Positions 9,166 through 17,266 of a DNA stretch of 64,000 nt are shown in pieces. The notes beneath the pieces were generated by a model, which had not been told where the DNA came from, made no database searches, and saw nothing but the letters and a program-made list of their open reading frames with translations. The translations under genes were made by a program, and so were the position numbers. How positions within the stretch are numbered: position 1 is the first letter of the stretch; each line of letters starts with the position of its first letter. This stretch comes from Candidatus Heimdallarchaeota archaeon (GTDB lineage Archaea > Asgardarchaeota > Heimdallarchaeia > JABLTI01): positions 120,678 to 184,677 of the forward strand of contig JAGXNT010000054.1 in NCBI GenBank assembly GCA_019894765.1, read 5' to 3'.

Positions 9166-10641
9166 ATGTTTGATACTCTGTTGGTGGCAAACAGAGGTGA
9201 AATTGCTGTAAGAATTATCCGGGCAGCGCGCGAGCTCGATATTAAAACTTATGCAGTGTACTCCCCTGTTGATAAACATGCACTTCACGTGAAATTAGCT
9301 GATGAAGCTTTTAAACTCGTAGAAGATGGAAAAACACCTGCATATTTGGATATAGATCAATTAGTAGCAGTTTGTCTTCGAGAGGAAATTGCTAGTGTGC
9401 ACCCAGGTTATGGTTTTCTCTCGGAAAGTGAAATTTTTGCCAAGAGATTATTAAAAAATGATATAACTTTTATTGGCCCACCACCAGAGGTTATTGAACT
9501 TCTTGGTAACAAAGTCAAGTCGCGGGAAAAAGCAGTTAAGGTTGGTTTACCGGTTCCCCCAGGATCGGAAATTATTCTAAATGAGAGACAAGGGATAAGA
9601 GAAGCTAGACAAATAGGTTATCCAGTACTTGTGAAGGCTGTTTATGGTGGAGGTGGCATGGGTATTCAAAAAGCTCGAACACCACGAGAATTGAAAATTG
9701 CACTAGAAAGTGCAAGTGCTCAAGCAAAATCTGCTTTTGGTCGAGGGGATGTTTTCTTAGAGAAATTTATAGAACAACCAAGACACATTGAATTCCAAAT
9801 TCTTGCAGACAATTATGGAAATGTAGTTCACTTAGGAGAAAGAGAATGCTCTATCCAAAGAAGAAATCAAAAATTGCTTGAAGAAGCACCATCTACAGCA
9901 ATCACAGAAGAGGAAAGAAATAGTATTGGAAATTTGGTTTGTAAACTTGCTAAAAAATTAAACTACCAGAGTGCTGGAACAGTTGAATTTCTCTACAAGG
10001 ATAATCAAGTCATGTTTAACGAAATCAATCCTCGAATTCAAGTTGAACACCCTGTAACTGAAATGTTAACTGGTAAAGATATAGTAAAAGAACAAATCAA
10101 AATAGCTCAAGGAGAAGAATTATCCTTTAAGCAGTCCGACATTAAATTCAGAGGTCATGCAATAGAACTTCGAATAAATGCTGAGGATCCTTTACAGAAT
10201 TTCCAACCTACTCCAGGATATGTTAGCCGATTTGTTGCTCCAGGTGGTCCTCATATTAGATTCGACACTTCTATTTACGAAAATTTTGAGATTCCAGATT
10301 GTTATGATTCTTTGATGGGGAAATTGATTGTTGGAGCTGAATCTCGAGAAGAAGCAATCTCTCGAGCACAAAATGCTCTAAAAGAATTAGTCATTATTGG
10401 TTTCCCAAACAATATTGCTTTCTTTGATCAATTACTTAATGATCGGAAATTCCAACAAGGAGATATTAGCATTAATTTTATCGAAGATAGAAAAATCCTA
10501 GAGAAATTAGAAAAGAATATCTGTGCGTTAGCCTCAGCGTTATTTGCTGTAGGGCTTAAGAAAAGCGAATTAAATTTACCTAATCTTTCATCGAATTGGC
10601 GAATGAAAGGAAAAATGGATGCAATTGGGAGGGAATTATAA
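9166..10641 (+). CDS. accC: Biotin carboxylase subunit of acyl-CoA carboxylase
   Basis: The 491-residue protein carboxylates biotin on the carrier protein using ATP and bicarbonate. It starts with LLVANRGEIAVRIIRAA, the N-terminal biotin-carboxylase fold. The ATP-grasp domain shows the glycine-rich loop YGGGGMGIQKA, and the active-site strand EINPRIQVEHPVTE is intact. The C-terminal domain is complete, with about 40 extra residues that may be a linker or subunit contact. Its TAA overlaps the ATG of the carrier gene by one base, implying translational coupling. It diverges from the carboxyltransferase gene across the inverted-repeat promoter. Confidence 0.96.
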   Translation: MFDTLLVANRGEIAVRIIRAARELDIKTYAVYSPVDKHALHVKLADEAFKLVEDGKTPAYLDIDQLVAVCLREEIASVHPGYGFLSESEIFAKRLLKNDITFIGPPPEVIELLGNKVKSREKAVKVGLPVPPGSEIILNERQGIREARQIGYPVLVKAVYGGGGMGIQKARTPRELKIALESASAQAKSAFGRGDVFLEKFIEQPRHIEFQILADNYGNVVHLGERECSIQRRNQKLLEEAPSTAITEEERNSIGNLVCKLAKKLNYQSAGTVEFLYKDNQVMFNEINPRIQVEHPVTEMLTGKDIVKEQIKIAQGEELSFKQSDIKFRGHAIELRINAEDPLQNFQPTPGYVSRFVAPGGPHIRFDTSIYENFEIPDCYDSLMGKLIVGAESREEAISRAQNALKELVIIGFPNNIAFFDQLLNDRKFQQGDISINFIEDRKILEKLEKNICALASALFAVGLKKSELNLPNLSSNWRMKGKMDAIGREL

Positions 10642-11120
10642 TGGAGAAGAAGTTTAAAGTACGATTGCATGGGTCAGAATTTGATGTAGAACAATCAAAG
10701 AAAGGCATTAAAGTTAATGAGCATTACTTTGAACCTGAAGTAATTTTCAATGGGAAATTCTATCGTGTCTTTGTGAATGGCAGAGAGCTGAAAGTTGAAT
10801 TTAGAGATAATGATATTTTACTCGATGGCAAAATCGTTGATTTTGATTTCAAAGCAGCACCACAAATACAAGCACGAAAAGGTTCTAGTCTTAGAAAAAG
10901 TGCAGATATTAAAGCAGCAATTCCTGGAAAAATTGTAGAGATTAGGGTGAACGTTGGAGATGACGTGGCAGATCAACAATGCTTGTTAGTTTTAGAATCG
11001 ATGAAAATGAGGAATGAAATACTTTCACCAATGGCAGGTGTGATAGATAGTATTTCTGTAAGCAATGGAGATCAAGTAAAAGCAAAGCAACTAATGATAA
11101 AAATCAAAGCAAAAGAGTAA
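10641..11120 (+). CDS. accB: Biotin carboxyl carrier protein
   Basis: This 159-residue protein carries the biotin arm between biotin carboxylase and carboxyltransferase. The C-terminal lipoyl/biotinyl domain (about residues 88-159) contains LESMKM, and Lys122 is the predicted biotinylation site. The N-terminal 80 residues form a small beta-rich region that could dock to the carboxylase. I chose ATG 10641, which overlaps the previous stop (TAATG) and follows GGGAGGGA at 10627-10634. An earlier in-frame ATG at 10596 lies inside biotin carboxylase and is unlikely. The biotin-protein ligase needed to load it is encoded 0.8 kb downstream on the other strand. Confidence 0.95.
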   Translation: MEKKFKVRLHGSEFDVEQSKKGIKVNEHYFEPEVIFNGKFYRVFVNGRELKVEFRDNDILLDGKIVDFDFKAAPQIQARKGSSLRKSADIKAAIPGKIVEIRVNVGDDVADQQCLLVLESMKMRNEILSPMAGVIDSISVSNGDQVKAKQLMIKIKAKE

Positions 11121-11144
11121 TTTATTACAGGAAGATAGTCGAAA

Positions 11145-11942
11145 ATGATTAGGGAATCAGTCAATATACCATATTATAATAGTAATTTGAGTGCGATGTT
11201 TTTTTATCCAAACAATGGTCAGAGAGAATTTCCAGTTGTTTGTAAAGCACATGGGCTTATATCAAATAAATTTGAGAAAGAAGAGGAATTAGCAGCCATG
11301 CTAACTGAAGATGGAATTGCTTATTTTACCTTTCATTTTACAGGTTTTTATGAAAGTACAGGTGAAATGTCAATACAAACACAATTAACAAATCTTGATC
11401 ATATCATCACTTACCTTACAAATCATCCAAAAGTTGATCCAAAACGAATTGGTTTACTAGGGGTTAGTATGGGAGCTGCGATTGCTGTTTGTCATGCTTC
11501 TCGAGATCCTAGAATCTCTTCGATAGTTCTCCAAGCACCATTATTTGATTTTGATTTTGTAGTTAATTATCCTGAATTTACTGCAATGATGGAAGGTTTG
11601 GCTCTTACAGGCATGGTAAGATTACCAATTGAGGGGGCTAAAGAAGAACTGGTTCAAGATATTAAAGGTAATAATCCTCTTCAGTGCATTAACAAAATAT
11701 GTCCTAGACCACTACTCATTATTGCTGGAGAAAATGATACTTTTATGCCTCTTACTGGAATAAAGAACTTATTTGATAAAGCTCAATCTCCTAAAGAATT
11801 CAAACTAGTACACAATGCTGATCATAATCTAACAAATTATTTTGCTAGATTTGAAACTTTTAATTTAATCAAAGAATTCTTCATAGATAATTTGAAACAC
11901 AATTATTTGATTTTTCAAAATCTTATTGCGAAGTTGGGGTGA
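11145..11942 (+). CDS. Alpha/beta hydrolase (S33/dienelactone-hydrolase-like)
   Basis: The 265-residue protein has an alpha/beta-hydrolase layout: nucleophile elbow GVSMG (Ser near 108), acid in AGENDTFMP and histidine in NADHNL near the C-terminus. No signal peptide or membrane segment is visible, so it is probably cytoplasmic. It follows the biotin carrier gene by 24 nt in the same direction and is probably in that operon. A role as an off-loading thioesterase or editing hydrolase for the acyl-CoA/ketide system is possible, but it rests only on position. Substrate unknown. Confidence 0.85.
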   Translation: MIRESVNIPYYNSNLSAMFFYPNNGQREFPVVCKAHGLISNKFEKEEELAAMLTEDGIAYFTFHFTGFYESTGEMSIQTQLTNLDHIITYLTNHPKVDPKRIGLLGVSMGAAIAVCHASRDPRISSIVLQAPLFDFDFVVNYPEFTAMMEGLALTGMVRLPIEGAKEELVQDIKGNNPLQCINKICPRPLLIIAGENDTFMPLTGIKNLFDKAQSPKEFKLVHNADHNLTNYFARFETFNLIKEFFIDNLKHNYLIFQNLIAKLG

Positions 11943-11950
11943 TTTGAGCA

Positions 11951-12709
11951 TCAATCCTCAAATCCTTCTTCTTGCTCAATCTCTCCAAAGGAGATTATTT
12001 CTTTCCCAGTATTTGTTTGAATTATCAAATCACCATTTGTTGTAATGCCTTTTTCAACGCCTTCAACTAGCTTTTCCTTCAAACGAATCTTTACAATTGA
12101 TTCAAAATTCACAGATCGTTCTTTCCAAAGTGGTGTGATGTTTGGGAGTAAGCCCTTTTCAAATTGTAAAACAATAGCACTCTGAGTAGCTAAAATAACA
12201 CCACGAACTTTTTCTAATGAAAATTCTTTTTTTGTTTCATGATAAATGGTGGTTGCTGTTTCTTGTAATTCCTCGGATAATGATGATAGTTTGAAATTTA
12301 CATTTAATCCAATTCCCAGAATCAAATGTTTCAAGAAGATATCTTGAGAACTAAGATCAATTAGAATTCCCCCAACCTTCTTATTATTCAAAAAAAGATC
12401 GTTTGGCCATTTTACCCTGAAGGGCAAATCAAGTAATTCTTCAAGACTTTCTGAGATTGCTAAACCAATTCTTACTGAAAATCCTTGAAAATACTTCAGG
12501 GGAATTTTTTTCTGCAGAATTGTAGACATCCACAATCCACCTTTAGGAGATGCCCAACTGCGATCTAAACGTCCTTTGCCTTGCATTTGTTTCTTAGCTT
12601 GAATAACCAATCCGTGTCTAGATTTTCCGTCCTTAATGTATTCTTTCGCTAATAATTGAGTTGATTCAATTTCATCAAATACAATAACTTTACTTCTCGC
12701 TGGAGTCAT
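11951..12709 (-). CDS. birA: Biotin-protein ligase (biotin-[acetyl-CoA-carboxylase] ligase)
   Basis: The enzyme activates biotin with ATP and attaches it to the carrier-protein lysine. Visible motifs are FDEIESTQ, the biotin/AMP loop KGRLDRSWASPKGGLW, KWPNDLFLNNKKVGGIL, and a small C-terminal beta domain. There is no N-terminal winged helix, so this is a monofunctional ligase and not a BirA-type repressor. I chose the start at 12709 (MTPARSKV, 252 residues). The frame stays open to 12823, but the extra 38 residues are a hydrophobic stretch not expected in this family, and a TATA-like element at 12757-12768 would place transcription start near 12735. The gene is convergent with the hydrolase. 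Confidence 0.93.
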   Translation of the reverse strand: MTPARSKVIVFDEIESTQLLAKEYIKDGKSRHGLVIQAKKQMQGKGRLDRSWASPKGGLWMSTILQKKIPLKYFQGFSVRIGLAISESLEELLDLPFRVKWPNDLFLNNKKVGGILIDLSSQDIFLKHLILGIGLNVNFKLSSLSEELQETATTIYHETKKEFSLEKVRGVILATQSAIVLQFEKGLLPNITPLWKERSVNFESIVKIRLKEKLVEGVEKGITTNGDLIIQTNTGKEIISFGEIEQEEGFED

Positions 12710-12756
12710 TTTACATCCATCTGGTGATTGCTTTATTACGAGAGAAGGAACCCTTG

Positions 12757-12768
12757 TTAAATATATTT
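12757..12768 (-). promoter_or_regulatory. TATA-box-like promoter of birA
   Basis: AAATATATTTAA on the minus strand lies about 50 nt upstream of the chosen start. The usual archaeal spacing of 25-30 nt to the initiation site predicts a leader of about 25 nt. This supports the shorter start for the ligase. Confidence 0.5.
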
Positions 12769-12839
12769 CTGATATACGAAAGAGAAGTAAAACTATTAAG
12801 TAAATCCAATAAGTTCCACTCATTTAAGAAAAACAATAA

Positions 12840-12855
12840 TTAACTATAGTTAATG
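12840..12855. promoter_or_regulatory. 16-bp perfect palindrome upstream of speD
   Basis: ATTAACTATAGTTAAT is a perfect palindrome 43 nt before the speD ATG, in the divergent birA/speD gap. It overlaps a plausible TATA position for speD, so a dimeric regulator bound here could block initiation. Random AT-rich palindromes of this length are possible. Confidence 0.35.
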
Positions 12856-12898
12856 GAGTTTACAACAAATAACTGAGTTACTTGGAGAAATATATAGA

Positions 12899-13279
12899 AT
12901 GCCAAAAGAAGAAACTAAGAAATATCCACTAATAAAACCAATTAAGGTAAACGAATTACTTGTGGATCTATATCACTGTCAAGCAGATCTCAATAATGAA
13001 ACGGCACTTCTCACCTTAGTAACAGAAGCAGCAAAAAAAGCAGGAGCCCATGTTTTGCAAGCATCTGTTCATAGATTTTCCCCCATGGGTTGCAGTGTTG
13101 TTGTTATTCTCAAAGAAACTCACATTTCTATTCATACTTGGCCTGAGTTTGGCTTTGCAGCCTTGGATATTTTTCTATGCGGTGAATCTCTGGATCCTTA
13201 TGTAGCATGGAACCACATCAAAGAAGCTTTAAAGCCAGAGACTTTTGAAATAAAAGAACTACCTCGTGAAATTAAGTAA
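12899..13279 (+). CDS. speD: S-adenosylmethionine decarboxylase family protein (SpeD) with altered processing site
   Basis: The 126-residue protein matches class 1B SpeD (compare the roughly 130-residue Thermotoga enzyme): SVHRFSPMGCS, THISIHTWPEFG and LDIFLCGE. The family makes decarboxylated S-adenosylmethionine, the aminopropyl donor. In characterised enzymes a Glu-Ser bond self-cleaves and the Ser becomes the pyruvoyl cofactor. Here the codons read Glu73-Thr74-His75, so Thr (ACT) replaces that Ser. The other catalytic residues, His79 and Cys94, are kept. It lies 15 nt before bpsA, which uses its product. It may process at Thr, may be a non-processed variant, or may have changed function. 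Confidence 0.88.
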   Translation: MPKEETKKYPLIKPIKVNELLVDLYHCQADLNNETALLTLVTEAAKKAGAHVLQASVHRFSPMGCSVVVILKETHISIHTWPEFGFAALDIFLCGESLDPYVAWNHIKEALKPETFEIKELPREIK

Positions 13280-13293
13280 TAGTTGGAGTTTTC

Positions 13294-14472
13294 ATGAAAA
13301 AAAATGAGACAAATCTAGCTAATAATGTTTCAAAGATTTTAGAGGAGATTGCAATAAAATCCCAGGTGAAAGAAGGAAAAGAAGCGATTAGAAACGTCTT
13401 GCAAGCGATATACAAGTATGGCACAATAGGAACTAAAAGCTTAGCAAGAAAGATTCACTTGCCAATTCCAACAATCGCTGCTGTTCGAAAAGAATTAGAA
13501 AATGCAGGATTAATTGGACGTGTGAAGAAAGGGGCAATTTTAACTGAATCAGGAGTAGAATTTGTAACAAAAGAAATGGGAATTACATATTTGGATGATT
13601 TACTGTGTGAAATTTGTGAAGGAACTAGAATAGACTTTCCACATGAATTTGATGAAATTTTTACGAAACTAAAATCATACACAGAACAACGACCAATTCC
13701 TAACACAAGGCTAGATCAAGCTTTTGGCAAACCGATAACAGCATTACGTAGAGCATATTTTATGCTGCAAAATGGTGATTTAGAAGGAAGGAAAATTTTG
13801 TTGCTTGGTGACGATGATTTTACTTCACTAGCGATTTCTCTCTTAAATATAACAACTGATATCACAGTACTTGATATTGATGAGAGATTAATTGATATCA
13901 TTGAAAAAATTACCAAAGAGAATAACCATCAAATTAATTGTTTTATACATGACTTACGGAAACCTATTCCAGATGAATTAGAAGGGCAATTTGATACCAT
14001 TTTTACTGATCCACCTTATACAATCCCTGGTTTGAAGTTGTTTCTCTCGAGAGCGGTTCAAGCTCTTAAAAGAGAACTAGGACGTAAAATCTACATGGCT
14101 TTTCCACATAGAGCCCCAAATGATTTGATTGAATTTCAAAAAATCATCATAGATCTTGGTTTAGCAATAAAAGAAATCATTCCAGGATTCAATCTCTACG
14201 ATGGAGCTGAAATACATGGTAATACAACTTCACTGATAGTTTTAGTAACTACATCAAAAACACAAGCCATTTTTGAAGATGAGTTTTCAGGCATGATTTA
14301 TACTGGAGAAATTAATCCAACTACAAGAACTTATAGTTGCTCAAATAAACATTTAATTCGCATTGGTTCAGCTGAAGAGATTAAAACGATTGAAGAATTG
14401 AAAGCACTGGGTTGTCCTACATGTGGTTCTATAGACAGTTTTACCAGAATTTCTAAAGAGAAGCACAATTAG
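13294..14472 (+). CDS. bpsA: Branched-chain polyamine synthase (N4-bis(aminopropyl)spermidine synthase)
   Basis: This 392-residue protein has the BpsA (former DUF43) architecture. An N-terminal winged helix (about 30-95, TKSLARKIHLPIPTIAAVRK) is followed by a Rossmann methyltransferase-like core with LLGDDDF and FTDPPYTIPG. The C-terminus carries a Cys/His set (CSNKH, CPTCGS). The family transfers aminopropyl groups from decarboxylated S-adenosylmethionine to spermidine, giving branched polyamines. It is operonic with speD. Such polyamines are best known from thermophilic archaea, so their presence in this AT-rich genome bears on growth temperature. Confidence 0.93.
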   Translation: MKKNETNLANNVSKILEEIAIKSQVKEGKEAIRNVLQAIYKYGTIGTKSLARKIHLPIPTIAAVRKELENAGLIGRVKKGAILTESGVEFVTKEMGITYLDDLLCEICEGTRIDFPHEFDEIFTKLKSYTEQRPIPNTRLDQAFGKPITALRRAYFMLQNGDLEGRKILLLGDDDFTSLAISLLNITTDITVLDIDERLIDIIEKITKENNHQINCFIHDLRKPIPDELEGQFDTIFTDPPYTIPGLKLFLSRAVQALKRELGRKIYMAFPHRAPNDLIEFQKIIIDLGLAIKEIIPGFNLYDGAEIHGNTTSLIVLVTTSKTQAIFEDEFSGMIYTGEINPTTRTYSCSNKHLIRIGSAEEIKTIEELKALGCPTCGSIDSFTRISKEKHN

Positions 14473-14591
14473 AATAATGAGTATTTCAATAAGGATAATT
14501 AGATAGTTATTTTTTTAAACGGTTAGTTATCTAATATTTTTTTTATTGCAACAGTAGTAAGCTTTATTTATGTGTTTATGAAATATACTCT

Positions 14592-14642
14592 CGCCTCTTG
14601 ACCAAAAAAGAAACTTGTTTTTTTCTCTCATGGTCGAGGGGC
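14592..14642. other. GC-rich stem-loop in the bpsA/coiled-coil gene gap
   Basis: GCCTCTTGACCA (14593-14604) can pair with TGGTCGAGGGGC (14631-14642), allowing two G-T pairs. The loop is 26 nt and purine/pyrimidine-biased, and a run of Cs follows. It lies between two convergent genes, so a bidirectional terminator or a small RNA is possible. The rest of the 213-nt gap shows nothing clear. Confidence 0.4.
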
Positions 14643-14685
14643 CTCCCTCCCCCTATAAATTTTATTTAAACAAAGAATAATTTAA

Positions 14686-16296
14686 TTAATATTCTAAAAT
14701 TTCTATTCTTGGGAGAGCATTTTGTGGGAATCTAGAGAGCGAGATTCCTTGTGAGGAAATAGCTGTTATATCAGAGGATTTCGAAATTCGAGGATTCATG
14801 CTTTCAATCAAAGTAACAAGCTGACCTAGACTATTTATGACTCCACTCATGAGTGAAAATTTCAATATACTTGAGGGAGTCAATGCTTCGTATATTGGAA
14901 TTGAGAGTAATTTAGACACCTCATTTCTGAATTCACTGAAAGTTCCATCAGTCATGGTTCTATTATGAACGTCTCGATAGATTTTTCTAATTACTGCAGG
15001 GGGAACACCTTTGAAAGAGAAAGTATAGAGTTGGGAGTTTGTTGAATCATAATACAACTCGTGTATAACACCTATCAAAGTTCTATCTGGAGCTAAAACT
15101 CGTCTTCCAAGTAATCCAACATTCTCTGCCAAGGTTAGAACTTGTGCACTATCATTGATTGTAATTTCTTCTCTTGTGATATTCATTGCTCCTTTTCCTA
15201 CAGAAGCATAATATGAATTCATTAATCGTAATAAATCTACCCCGATTTTATTTCTTATAGCATAATTAATCATATTTTCTGGAAGCAGAGCGTCTGCTTC
15301 ATCAACATTAAAAGTATCCATTACTGATTTTTTCAATCGATCTTCGATTACTTTTGGATTTGTCGAACTTCTTAACTTAGATGGACCTGTTAAAGCAAAA
15401 TCTCGAATAATTGCTAGGGATGGTCTATCTGTTGCTATAATCCCGAAATGTCCACCCACTAGTTTGAGTTCACCAACAAGTTTCCCTATAGTTATTCCTT
15501 TCCATTTAACCCAAACATTTGTTCCGGGAGGAGGTCTTAGAGGTTCTTCTTCTTCTACTACAGCTGCACTTCTTTGAGCAACAGGTGCTACTTCTGATCT
15601 TAGAGGTGTAAAATCAGCTGCAATTACAGGCTGTTTAGAAGGGGTTTTTCCTCTTAACCACTCTTCAGATTTGTATTCTTGTTTTGATATTTTTGATAAT
15701 TCTTTTGCAGCATATATGATATCATTCTTTATCGTGTCCAGTCTTTGTTTTTCCGTTGTTGAGCCTTTCACTGATTCGACAGCTGATTTTACTGTGAGTT
15801 CCTCAATTCGCTCATCTAATCCTTCATTCATTTCTTGTATTATTTCTAATGAATCGGGAATACGGGTAATTAGTTCCTGCTTTTGATCCTCAATTTTCAA
15901 AAGAAGAATTTCATACTCTTTTTTCTTACTTTTGTAAATGTTTTCAGAGATTTTGCCACTTTTAAGCAGATCATCCAATTTCCCGAAACGCTGTTCAACT
16001 TTCGTTTGTTCATTCGTTAAATCTTGGATACGTTTCAATAATTGTTTTACAGAAGATCTGATTGTATCAGGATCTGGAGCTATTGCTTGTAATGTTATGA
16101 AACCATCACGGAGTACAGAATCATCTGTTGCCTCTTCATAAGCAACAATGTACTGATCCTTCAATTTTTGATATAATTGAGAATCAATGTCACCTTTTGC
16201 TTTGCGCTCTTCTAAAGACTCAAGTAATGCTGCAATGTATCTTTTATCCAATTTCTCATACTTGATAGCTTCTCTTGACAAGAACACAAACTCCAA
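14686..16296 (-). CDS. Coiled-coil protein with C-terminal PRC-barrel-like region, function unknown
   Basis: I do not recognise this 536-residue protein as a named family. The N-terminal 230 residues are highly charged helices in coiled-coil style, with two copies of a short motif of the type KGDIDSQLYQKLKDQY and SGKISENIYKSKKKEY. A Pro/Glu-rich linker (about 235-262) follows. Then comes a beta-rich part, with VWVKWKGITIGKLVGE and RRVLAPDRTLIGVIHELYYD resembling PRC-barrel strands. A coiled coil plus a PRC-like barrel recalls crenarchaeal CdvA in general layout only. There is no signal peptide or membrane segment. It is transcribed alone and convergent to bpsA. Confidence 0.7.
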   Translation of the reverse strand: MEFVFLSREAIKYEKLDKRYIAALLESLEERKAKGDIDSQLYQKLKDQYIVAYEEATDDSVLRDGFITLQAIAPDPDTIRSSVKQLLKRIQDLTNEQTKVEQRFGKLDDLLKSGKISENIYKSKKKEYEILLLKIEDQKQELITRIPDSLEIIQEMNEGLDERIEELTVKSAVESVKGSTTEKQRLDTIKNDIIYAAKELSKISKQEYKSEEWLRGKTPSKQPVIAADFTPLRSEVAPVAQRSAAVVEEEEPLRPPPGTNVWVKWKGITIGKLVGELKLVGGHFGIIATDRPSLAIIRDFALTGPSKLRSSTNPKVIEDRLKKSVMDTFNVDEADALLPENMINYAIRNKIGVDLLRLMNSYYASVGKGAMNITREEITINDSAQVLTLAENVGLLGRRVLAPDRTLIGVIHELYYDSTNSQLYTFSFKGVPPAVIRKIYRDVHNRTMTDGTFSEFRNEVSKLLSIPIYEALTPSSILKFSLMSGVINSLGQLVTLIESMNPRISKSSDITAISSQGISLSRFPQNALPRIEILEY

Positions 16297-16467
16297 TTTT
16301 ATAATAGTGAAATCTTAGCTTCTGCTAATTATAACATTTCTTAATAATAATTATTTGGCACGCTTTTGATTGAAAAATCTTCTTAAATCAGATATTATTA
16401 TTTTTGACGAGAATAATTTTATTAATCCTTGAATTGTTTACGAATTGCATTAGATAGGTAGATTAAA

Positions 16468-17100
16468 GTGAAGAAAGTAATCCTTGCCTCTGCTTCTCCA
16501 AGAAGACATGAACTCTTGAAGTTATTAGGAATAGAACATGAAGTAATCCCTTGTAATGAAGATGAGAAACAATTACGCGTTGTAGAGAAGTTTAAAACAC
16601 AATTGAAGGAAAAGATTACTTCGAAAACAATAGAACAAATGGTTCTTGAAGTAGCATATCAGAAAGCAAGTTGTGTTGTTAAATCTCTCCCAGCAAATAA
16701 GAAAATGAACTCTCTTGTAATTGGCGCTGATACTATTGTGGTCTTAAATAACGAAATTATTGGCAAACCAAAATCAAAAAAGGATGCTATAAGTATGCTT
16801 CAGAAATTACTTGGTAATATTCATGAGGTATTCACTGGAATATGTATTTTAGATTTGAAGTCAGATAAAATCCTCTCTGCAGTGGAAAAAACTTTAGTTA
16901 GTATGATAGAATGGCCAATAGAAAGAATAGAAGCTTATGTTGATGCAGAACACATTTTGGATAAAGCAGGAGGTTATGCTATTCAAGGGATAGGAGCAGC
17001 TATGATCGATAAAGTAGATGGGTGTTTCTACAATGTTATGGGATTACCTTTGAGTAGACTTGTATCTATGCTTGACAATTTAGATTACAACTATTTATAA
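16468..17100 (+). CDS. maf: Maf-family nucleoside triphosphate pyrophosphatase
   Basis: The Maf/HAM1-fold enzyme hydrolyses non-canonical or pyrimidine NTPs and prevents their use. The N-terminus has the signature VILASASPRRHELLKLLG, followed by GADTIVVLNNEIIGKP, FTGI, and GGYAIQGIGAAMIDKVDG with YNVMGLPLSRL. The start is GTG at 16468, which directly precedes the conserved N-terminal strand. At 210 residues it is slightly longer than usual because of about 15 extra residues around 35-55. Flanking gaps of about 170 nt on each side suggest its own transcript. Confidence 0.93.
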   Translation: MKKVILASASPRRHELLKLLGIEHEVIPCNEDEKQLRVVEKFKTQLKEKITSKTIEQMVLEVAYQKASCVVKSLPANKKMNSLVIGADTIVVLNNEIIGKPKSKKDAISMLQKLLGNIHEVFTGICILDLKSDKILSAVEKTLVSMIEWPIERIEAYVDAEHILDKAGGYAIQGIGAAMIDKVDGCFYNVMGLPLSRLVSMLDNLDYNYL

Positions 17101-17266
17101 AAAAAAGCGTTCCAAATTTTGATTTTGGATATAGAACTGAAGGAAAAATATTTTATTTAGGATTAATTTTGAACCTTGAAGTTAGTATTGAAGTAAGAAG
17201 AAAGATTTTTATGTAAAAGCAATTCCGAGAATAATAGAAATAATACTAAGACAATGAGGACTAAAA

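Noticed and set aside
12710..12823. N-terminal hydrophobic extension of the biotin ligase, which would make it a membrane protein
   Set aside because: The extension is not part of the family, a TATA-like element lies within it at the correct distance for the shorter start, and the conserved domain begins just after Met39.
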